A stretch of 64,000 bases of DNA from SFTJ01 sp045613305. Its GTDB lineage: Bacteria > Bacteroidota > Bacteroidia > Bacteroidales > Muribaculaceae. The translations under genes were made by a program, and so were the position numbers. The DNA is taken from the NCBI GenBank assembly GCA_045613305.1, contig JAZLAU010000011.1, positions 62,001-126,000 of the forward strand, given 5' to 3'. Below, one piece after another: positions 58,545 through 64,000 of the stretch (position 1 is its first letter; each line of letters starts with the position of its first letter). The notes beneath the pieces were generated by a model. The model saw nothing but the letters and a program-made list of their open reading frames with translations, searched no databases and had not been told where the DNA came from.

Positions 58545-59258
58545 ATGAAAAAGATTCTATGTTTTGTATTGAGCGGCCTTCTACTTTTAGGTACAGGCGC
58601 TTGCGGTATGTCAAATACAGGTAAAGGTGCGTTAATTGGTGGCGGCGGCGGTGCTGCTCTTGGCGCTGGCATCGGTGCTCTTCTTGGCAAGGGTAAGGGT
58701 GCGGCTATCGGTGGTGCTATTGGTACTGCTGTTGGTGCTACTGCTGGTGCACTTATCGGTAAGAAGATGGATAAGGCTAAGAAAGAAGCCGAAGCAATAG
58801 AAAATGCTAAGGTTGAACAAATTGTCGACATCAACGGCCTTCCTGCAGTTAAGGTGACTTTCGACAGCGGTATCCTTTTCGCTACTGGCAAATCTACTCT
58901 TCAAAGCGCTGCTAAGACTTCTCTAAGCGATTTCGCTAACAACGTACTTCTTCAAAATGCCGACATGGACGTGGCTATCCAAGGTTACACCGACAACGAC
59001 GGTTGGAAGGGTTGCACTCCTGCTCAAAGCGCTAAGAAGAACGAAGAACTTTCTCTAAAGCGTGCTGACGCTGTGGCTAAGTATCTTAAGTCTATCGGCG
59101 TTACTAACGACCAAATCAAGACTGTTCAAGGTCTTGGCGAAGCAAACCCAGTTGCTGACAACGCTACTGCTGCTGGCAAGCAACAAAACCGCCGTGTGGA
59201 AGTTTACCTATACGCTTCTGAAGAAATGATCGAAGCTGCTAACCAAGGTACTCTATAA
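58545..59258 (+). CDS. glycine-zipper OmpA-family lipoprotein
   Basis: A 237-residue outer-membrane lipoprotein. The lipobox is LLLGTGAC near residue 20. A glycine-zipper segment (about 25-75, GGGGGAALGAGIGALLGKGKGAAIGGAIGTAVG) is followed by a short coil (KKMDKAKKEAEAIENAK) and an OmpA C-terminal domain (about 100-225) with VKVTFDSGILFATGKSTL, IQGYTDNDGWKG, LSLKRADAVAKYLKSIGV and NRRVEVYLYA, which binds peptidoglycan. Codon use is strongly biased (many GCT, GGT, CTT), unlike the neighbours, suggesting high expression. It has its own promoter and terminator. Confidence 0.9.
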   Translation: MKKILCFVLSGLLLLGTGACGMSNTGKGALIGGGGGAALGAGIGALLGKGKGAAIGGAIGTAVGATAGALIGKKMDKAKKEAEAIENAKVEQIVDINGLPAVKVTFDSGILFATGKSTLQSAAKTSLSDFANNVLLQNADMDVAIQGYTDNDGWKGCTPAQSAKKNEELSLKRADAVAKYLKSIGVTNDQIKTVQGLGEANPVADNATAAGKQQNRRVEVYLYASEEMIEAANQGTL

Positions 59259-59282
59259 TTGAGAGATTCCCTTTTATCATAC

Positions 59283-59318
59283 AAAAAAGTCTTGGCACAT
59301 TTGCCAAGACTTTTTTTT
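59283..59318 (+). terminator. terminator of OmpA lipoprotein gene
   Basis: AAAAAAGTCTTGGCA / TGCCAAGACTTTTTT, a very strong hairpin ending in eight T; it can also terminate minus-strand transcripts. Confidence 0.9.
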
Positions 59319-59379
59319 GCATTCACAATATCGATATTTGCTGCCACAGCAGTTTAAATTCTATTTTAGCCTCTACATT

Positions 59380-60003
59380 TCAATCATTTCTGGCGTCATA
59401 TTCTTCTTGGTCGCTATATTTCAAACGGCTATGACTTCCCATCCATTCAATTGCCCTACTCTTTGAGAGCATATAGTCTTCTACATAAACCCTCACTTCT
59501 GTCTTCGACCCCGGCTTAATGATGTAAATAGTGCCATAACCATTCAACGGACCTCTAACAATATCACCTTCGTAAAGCGACCCGCCAAAACTTCTTTCAA
59601 TTATAGTGTATCCACTCGCTGTTTCCACTATATAATAGTCTCTCGAACCTTCATACACCACTTCTCCGTCAACACAACTATTGGTTTCTTCATAATTAGC
59701 GTATTCATGCTCATCTTCATGGCCTCCGCCTATCGACGACGAGTAAGAATAAGAATATGTATATTCAGTTTCTTCCGAACTTTCGTTTGTCGACTCTTCA
59801 ACAACAGGCTCCCATTCTAAAACTTCTTCAGAACTTTTCGAAGCAGGTGCTGTATATGCATATGCATTCTGGGTTATGTTTTGCGATGTTTCTGCTGGTT
59901 CTGGGTCTTCGCGCTGCTTTTTTTCACACGACTCCATTGCATAATATAACGCTGCGCCTATGGCCAAACATATTATCCACTCAAAAATGTCATTTCCGCT
60001 CAT
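59380..60003 (-). CDS. membrane-anchored protein with acidic linker, unknown
   Basis: A 207-residue protein I do not recognise. An N-terminal helix (FEWIICLAIGAALYYAME) is followed by a Ser/Glu/Tyr-rich low-complexity linker (about 28-115, including TEYTYSYSYSSS) and a small beta-rich C-terminal domain (about 120-185, DYYIVETASGYTIIERSFGGSLYEGDIVRGPLNGYGTIYII). There is no signal cleavage site, so it is probably a type II-like anchored protein with the domain outside. It is a single gene on the minus strand, convergent with the OmpA gene. Confidence 0.55.
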   Translation of the reverse strand: MSGNDIFEWIICLAIGAALYYAMESCEKKQREDPEPAETSQNITQNAYAYTAPASKSSEEVLEWEPVVEESTNESSEETEYTYSYSYSSSIGGGHEDEHEYANYEETNSCVDGEVVYEGSRDYYIVETASGYTIIERSFGGSLYEGDIVRGPLNGYGTIYIIKPGSKTEVRVYVEDYMLSKSRAIEWMGSHSRLKYSDQEEYDARND

Positions 60004-60041
60004 TTCTCTATAACATTTAATTTTATTCTAAAATCTTATTT

Positions 60042-60066
60042 TGCCATGAATCGTTTATTCATGGCA
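60042..60066. repeat. perfect inverted repeat upstream of unknown membrane protein
   Basis: TGCCATGAAT-cgttt-ATTCATGGCA. No T run on either strand; it may be a leader hairpin or the edge of the GC-rich element next to it. Confidence 0.5.
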
Positions 60067-60168
60067 TATTATCATCCCCGCGCGGGAGAATACCCACAGC
60101 TGCCCTACCAGGGCCTCATCATCACCCCGACAGTTGGCAACATTAGCCTCAAAGCATCAAATTCTTAA
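60067..60168. other. GC-rich structured intergenic element
   Basis: Contains the palindrome CCCGCGCGGG (about 60077-60086), CAGCTG, and the hairpin GCCCT-acc-AGGGC. The GC content contrasts sharply with the intergenic DNA around it. The plus strand holds a 35-codon frame (60061-60168, starting MAYYHPRAGEYPQLPYQGL) and the minus strand reads as interrupted coding (LPTVGVMMRPW, stop, GSCGYSPARG). It looks like a fragment of a repeated element or a structured RNA. Confidence 0.3.
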
Positions 60169-60191
60169 AGCAATCTAAGCCTTCACACGCC

Positions 60192-61925
60192 CTATTTCTC
60201 CAATTTTCGGAGCAAGGCCTTAGCCTGGGCAAGCATCTGTTCCACATTGAGGTCGTTAGGCACTACCACCATCTTAAAGTTATCGACTTCGGCATTCAAC
60301 TGGTCTAATTTTTTGCCAGTTAACTCGCTGCGAAGGATTCTAATCTTTTCAAAGTCTTGAATACCTTCCACAAGTCGCTTCATTCTGATGCTGCTGCCGC
60401 CAGGATACACCATAAAGCAGTCGCCTGCCGCCCAAGTGCGGAAACGCGAATCCACAAGTTGGTTTTTCACCCAACTGTTATAAGCCCAACGCAAAAATCC
60501 GTCATAACCGGCTGCCGCTGTGTGCCAGCCCAAGAATGCCGATTCGGCTGGGTTTGAGAATGTGAACGTATTTGGGCGTTCGGGGAAACAACATGTGTAG
60601 AACGTAACCAAGTGGCCCTTTGAGTGATGCTGTTCGATTTGCTCCGGCGTCAACAATGGCTGCTTATATATGAAACTAATGTCATACATTCGCTTCGATT
60701 GTTCGGGGCCAAAATAATCAATGGCGCCTTTCACCCTATAGTTTGCATCGGCCTTATACAGCACATCGTAGGCCGGTTCTAACAATTCCTTTGGGCGTTC
60801 GTCCATTGCTATGCATGTCTTTTCAAACCATCCTTTACGCTTCAGGTGGCGAGCCAAATCCTTCAAGAACGGAAGCAAATATTCCTCATATTCCTTCGAT
60901 CCTGGCTGCAAATGCACTTGGCGTGAGAAGTTTGCACCTTCGTCATAATATTCAAACAACAAATGCCATGGAACTATGGTGTAGCAGTCAATTTGCTTGT
61001 CGATGCCACAACTCATCATAAATTCCACCCACTTATCAAACACCGTATAGTCATATTTCCATGAGCCGTCAATTCGCTTGGTTTTGCCAATCATGCTCTC
61101 GAATGCATATTCTGTTTGGCCATTCCATGGGCGGGTGATGATGCTGCAAGTAATCACTTTTTGTCCGGCTTCGGCCAACTCCACCATTATAGGGCGCATC
61201 AGTTCAAAGTGCTTCTTGCTCCACAATGGCACATCATAAAATGAGGCCACTGCATAAGGGTTTTGCCATAGGTCGAGATGAAATTTCCAATCGGCTGGCA
61301 ACGGCAACGTGCGCTTGCCAACTTCTAACTCTATTGGCACCGAAAGTTGCTCACCGTCTAAGGTTGCCGTCAACTGGCCACGATATTTACCGGGCTGAGC
61401 ATCTTGAGGAACATTCACTTCAATCCACAGCGGGCGAACAGTGTTTTCTGGCACCGACATCGATTTTGCCATTTGCAGACGGTCGGCCACCAAGCACGAA
61501 TCAAACGCCTCGGTGAGGTGTCGGCCATGGTCTTCCTTTCCTTCTTTATTAAGATATGAATCGCTCAACACATAGCGCACAAAATATTTTTTCACGGCAG
61601 CGGACGGAATCACATTCTTGCCGCTACGCAAATCGCTAACTTCAAACGACAACTCACTTATTGCTTTCGTTGCAACCACCACAGCCTGAGCATTCACTCG
61701 CTCGCCTCGCCAAGCATACAGCATCTGCTTCTTGGCCAATTGTGGCACGGCATTGCGCTGATAGCGAACATCTATGTCGCCCCAGCCCAAGTGGGTTTCA
61801 GCAACATTTTGCCACGCCTCTGCTGGCGCTGGATGTGGGTCGGCTGGTTCTACATCGGTTTGCTGGGCATGTGTGTGGAGTGTCGCCATCAATAGGGTTG
61901 CGACTAACATCATTATGTGTTTCAT
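60192..61925 (-). CDS. exported DUF4091 / GH123-like glycosidase
   Basis: A 577-residue periplasmic protein. The signal peptide (IMMLVATLLMATLHTHAQ) is followed by a beta-sandwich (about 40-205, WRGERVNAQAVVVAT and IEVNVPQDAQPGKYRGQLTATLDGEQL) and a TIM-barrel with the C-terminal DUF4091-type domain (KGHLVTFYTCCFPERPNTFTFSNPAESAFLGWHTAAAGYDGFLRWAYNSW near residues 435-485). The family includes GH123 N-acetyl-beta-galactosaminidases. The acidic pair candidates are in AMDERPKELLEPAYDVLY near residue 375. The substrate is not proven; hexosamine-containing host glycans are plausible. It lies 48 bases downstream of the metallophosphatase gene in the same direction. Confidence 0.82.
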   Translation of the reverse strand: MKHIMMLVATLLMATLHTHAQQTDVEPADPHPAPAEAWQNVAETHLGWGDIDVRYQRNAVPQLAKKQMLYAWRGERVNAQAVVVATKAISELSFEVSDLRSGKNVIPSAAVKKYFVRYVLSDSYLNKEGKEDHGRHLTEAFDSCLVADRLQMAKSMSVPENTVRPLWIEVNVPQDAQPGKYRGQLTATLDGEQLSVPIELEVGKRTLPLPADWKFHLDLWQNPYAVASFYDVPLWSKKHFELMRPIMVELAEAGQKVITCSIITRPWNGQTEYAFESMIGKTKRIDGSWKYDYTVFDKWVEFMMSCGIDKQIDCYTIVPWHLLFEYYDEGANFSRQVHLQPGSKEYEEYLLPFLKDLARHLKRKGWFEKTCIAMDERPKELLEPAYDVLYKADANYRVKGAIDYFGPEQSKRMYDISFIYKQPLLTPEQIEQHHSKGHLVTFYTCCFPERPNTFTFSNPAESAFLGWHTAAAGYDGFLRWAYNSWVKNQLVDSRFRTWAAGDCFMVYPGGSSIRMKRLVEGIQDFEKIRILRSELTGKKLDQLNAEVDNFKMVVVPNDLNVEQMLAQAKALLRKLEK

Positions 61926-61973
61926 CTAAATATTCGGTCGGTTTTACGATTCTTTTTGAAAACTATTACTTCA

Positions 61974-63065
61974 TCACTCTATCACCATTTCAAACTCACA
62001 ACACTTGTCGGTGCGGCGAGCCAAATGCTTAGTTACAGGCGAGATGCCAAACAATGGCGAATATGTGGTGGCCTTAATGGTCTTGCCATCGGGCATAAAT
62101 TCCAACAAGCGCAGCCAGCCATCACCACCATTGCCTTCCCAGCCGCCGCCAAGACATTGTATGTTGAACATCATTTGATGCACACTCTTTCCTGCCACAT
62201 TCTTGTCGCAACGATATGCATTATTCAACTCATGGTCTTCGGCACTGCCAGGTGTCTTCGACGGCTCTCCGGTGTGTCCGCATATAGCCAAACGGATGTT
62301 TGAACACGGATATAGCAGTTTTTCCCATATTTCGCGTCCATAATTGCGAGGTTGTATTTTGTAGCCTTCATTGTCGGTATATGCGGCCGAGCGATTTTCG
62401 AGCAACGAGTGGGTTAGGAATATCACCTTATGATTTTTATATTTTTCGCTGTTGCACAAGTTCCTGGCCCATTCCAATGCTGCATCGCATGGAGCCCATT
62501 CTGAATTAATAACCAAAATTTTGCCCCAATTGTCATCAACAAACTCCCACGCTGTGTTTTCAAGTGTCACTTCGCCCTCACGGTTTGGAAAGTTTGCCAC
62601 CAAATGCGCCGCGTTGGTGCTATTGCGCTCATAGGTGATGTAGTCGCCATAGTTAGTGAAACTTTCATCTCCTCGCACATAGCCATATTCGTGGTTACCG
62701 GCTGCCACTATATACGGAACTTTATTGTCGAGGCGCTTAAAGCAATGCGACACCCATTCCCACATTTCCTTGCTGGTTTGGTTGAGCATATTACGGTTGC
62801 GCACTATGTTTTCGTTTTGTTCCACAACATCGCCCGTAAACAACACCGCCTTTATGTTTAGATTTTCGATGTTATCTGATATCCAAACTGTGCAAAGTTC
62901 AAACAGTGGCTGATTAATGTCGTATTTTGTGTATCCTTGTGGGTCGCCAAACACAACCATCGAAAACGATTTGTCGTTAGTCAACGAAACTCGGTCGGCG
63001 CGGTGTTGCGAAAACATTGGCAACACGCCTAAAAGTGCAATTAATAGTGCTAATTTTATTCTCAT
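61974..63065 (-). CDS. exported calcineurin-like metallophosphoesterase
   Basis: A 363-residue periplasmic protein. A signal peptide (KLALLIALLGVLPMFSQ) precedes a metallophosphoesterase domain with all metal motifs: VVFGDPQGY near residue 39, LFTGDVVEQN near 75, AAGNHEYG near 120, FLTHSLLENRS near 220 and ICGHTGEP near 265. The substrate is unknown. It may share a transcript with the glycosidase gene downstream. Confidence 0.87.
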   Translation of the reverse strand: MRIKLALLIALLGVLPMFSQHRADRVSLTNDKSFSMVVFGDPQGYTKYDINQPLFELCTVWISDNIENLNIKAVLFTGDVVEQNENIVRNRNMLNQTSKEMWEWVSHCFKRLDNKVPYIVAAGNHEYGYVRGDESFTNYGDYITYERNSTNAAHLVANFPNREGEVTLENTAWEFVDDNWGKILVINSEWAPCDAALEWARNLCNSEKYKNHKVIFLTHSLLENRSAAYTDNEGYKIQPRNYGREIWEKLLYPCSNIRLAICGHTGEPSKTPGSAEDHELNNAYRCDKNVAGKSVHQMMFNIQCLGGGWEGNGGDGWLRLLEFMPDGKTIKATTYSPLFGISPVTKHLARRTDKCCEFEMVIE

Positions 63066-63133
63066 AGCAGTAGCATGGTATTATGTTTATGTTTTTATTC
63101 TTATTTGCTCATTTTACCCTATGGGCTTATGTT

Positions 63134-63160
63134 AAAAGAGTCGGCGCATTAACGCCGACT
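63134..63160 (-). terminator. terminator of the DUF3298-type gene
   Basis: AGTCGGCG / CGCCGACT, perfect eight pairs with a six-base loop; on the minus strand it runs into CTTTT. It may work in both directions. Confidence 0.75.
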
Positions 63161-63183
63161 TCTTATTTAATTGTAGCATTTTA

Positions 63184-64000
63184 TCACAAATCGTATAGAG
63201 CCTTGCCATATTCCGACAAATACTCGCTTAACATCGACACCGGAACCGGAACCTCTACCGTGCCTATTGCCCATGGGCCTATATCATACGGATTATAGAA
63301 GAAAACCACTTCATCGCCTGTCAAATACACTTCGTGGCTCACAAACAAATCGTCGGCAAAGACACCCGATTTCTCTTCAAGTTCTTCTACGGTCTTACAA
63401 TAGTAATTATCTAACATTGCCTGTTGCAATATTGGCAACAAGCCTTCTTCTGAATTTTCCTTAAACAATGTTGCGTAAGTGAGCACGCGCTTATTCTTAA
63501 GGTCGTAGTTCACAAAACTTGCAAAGTAGTTAGGATGAGCGCCGCCGGCATATTCGTCGTGCTCAATCTTAAACACCACATACTTTTCGCAAAAGCCTAC
63601 GGTCTTAACCGAAATGTTGGTGCTCAACACTCGATTGTTTTCATCGGGATAAGGCACTTCATCAACCTTAACCAACACACCCTCGCCATATCCTAAAGGG
63701 CGTGACAAGAAATCCACTATACAACTGTCGACCGATGCTTTTGGTGTTTCAAAGGTGTGAGCCAAAATAGTGTCTTGCAATGCACTAACATCGGCATCGC
63801 CAAATCGGCGTGGCCACTGCACCGATATGGATGCGGTGGTATAAACCTTCACCGAATCGCCAAAGGTGCTGTCTCCCTCGCAATAATAAGCCGATGAGCC
63901 TGTCTTAAACTCTTCGTAGATTTCGTAGTTGCCTATGTCGCTTCCTGTAGCGCCATCGCTGTCAGATATTGCACTACCCGACTTTTTTACACAACTAAAT
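63184..64000 (-). CDS. DUF3298/DUF4163-type lipoprotein, 5' end beyond window
   Basis: The minus-strand frame is open to the right edge, adding 49 codons beyond the internal GTG at 63852, so the gene is cut by the window. The first visible residues, FSCVKKSGS, look like the end of a lipobox, so only the signal peptide is missing. The body has VDEVPYPDENN, KYVVFKIEHDEYAGGAHPNYFASFVNYDLKNKRVLTYATLF and DEVVFFYNPYDIGPWAIG, which fit the DUF3298 (RsiV-like) family of envelope lipoproteins. RsiV binds lysozyme in Bacillus; whether this one does is unknown. Confidence 0.75.
   Translation of the reverse strand, partial: FSCVKKSGSAISDSDGATGSDIGNYEIYEEFKTGSSAYYCEGDSTFGDSVKVYTTASISVQWPRRFGDADVSALQDTILAHTFETPKASVDSCIVDFLSRPLGYGEGVLVKVDEVPYPDENNRVLSTNISVKTVGFCEKYVVFKIEHDEYAGGAHPNYFASFVNYDLKNKRVLTYATLFKENSEEGLLPILQQAMLDNYYCKTVEELEEKSGVFADDLFVSHEVYLTGDEVVFFYNPYDIGPWAIGTVEVPVPVSMLSEYLSEYGKALYDL

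Noticed and set aside
60061..60168. 35-codon gene on the plus strand in the GC-rich element
   Set aside because: Its start overlaps a perfect inverted repeat, it lacks a promoter, and the composition is that of a repeat or structured element; kept only as an observation.

Overview
The window comes from a Bacteroidales genome, probably a gut Muribaculaceae- or Prevotella-like organism; the family-level guess is inference. The evidence is the Bacteroidetes promoter box TAnnTTTG in front of many genes, the near absence of Shine-Dalgarno sites, lipoproteins with short N-termini, the hisGDCB gene order, and homologues of PorX, PorW and PorE. Most of the window is ordinary chromosome: 56 protein genes, two tRNAs and many clear intrinsic terminators.

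Layout. 0.1-9.2 kb: a RecD-like helicase, an AraC regulator, ribonuclease Z, a membrane protein/ECF sigma factor/putative anti-sigma group, tRNA-Asp, SlyD and an orphan Vsr endonuclease. 9.5-15.6 kb (minus strand): a five-gene run (two GH25 lysozymes, a HAD phosphatase, ribF, upp) and an AGCS amino acid symporter. 15.9-21.2 kb: asnA, metK with a structured leader, and an isolated phage-derived module (holin, M15 endolysin, portal). 21.2-32.6 kb: serine hydrolase, DUF2148 protein, aroA, metal permease, porW-like and porX genes, tsaE, birA, LOG family, cobalamin adenosyltransferase. 33-43 kb: an AT-rich outer-membrane protein, tRNA-Ala, a secreted glycosidase, and a complete glucuronate operon (SDR mannonate oxidoreductase, uxuA, kdgK, eda, transporter, uxaC). 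43-49.6 kb (minus): sulfatase, porE-like OmpA lipoprotein, rnc-fabF-acpP. 49.9-53.7 kb: a GH3 enzyme and two paralogous Asn-rich secreted proteins. 53.8-58.4 kb: the hisGDCB operon behind a leader peptide and attenuator. 58.5-64 kb: a glycine-zipper OmpA lipoprotein, an unknown membrane protein, a DUF4091 glycosidase, a metallophosphatase and a DUF3298-type lipoprotein cut by the window end.

The most notable observations are these. (1) The hisG leader has a -33/-7 promoter, a 15-residue peptide with six His codons, an antiterminator segment touching the peptide stop codon, and an intrinsic terminator: a textbook attenuator in a Bacteroidetes setting. (2) A domesticated-looking holin/endolysin/portal operon has no capsid, terminase or tail genes. 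(3) The metK leader has two identical 8-base arms competing for one complement, the second arm ending on the start codon. (4) A promoter and terminator pair defines an orphan transcript of about 70 nt near 8.3 kb. (5) Two tandem secreted paralogues share a C-terminal domain that I cannot assign. Several genes (helicase, vsr, aroA) have a promoter box so close to the ATG that leaderless mRNAs are likely.
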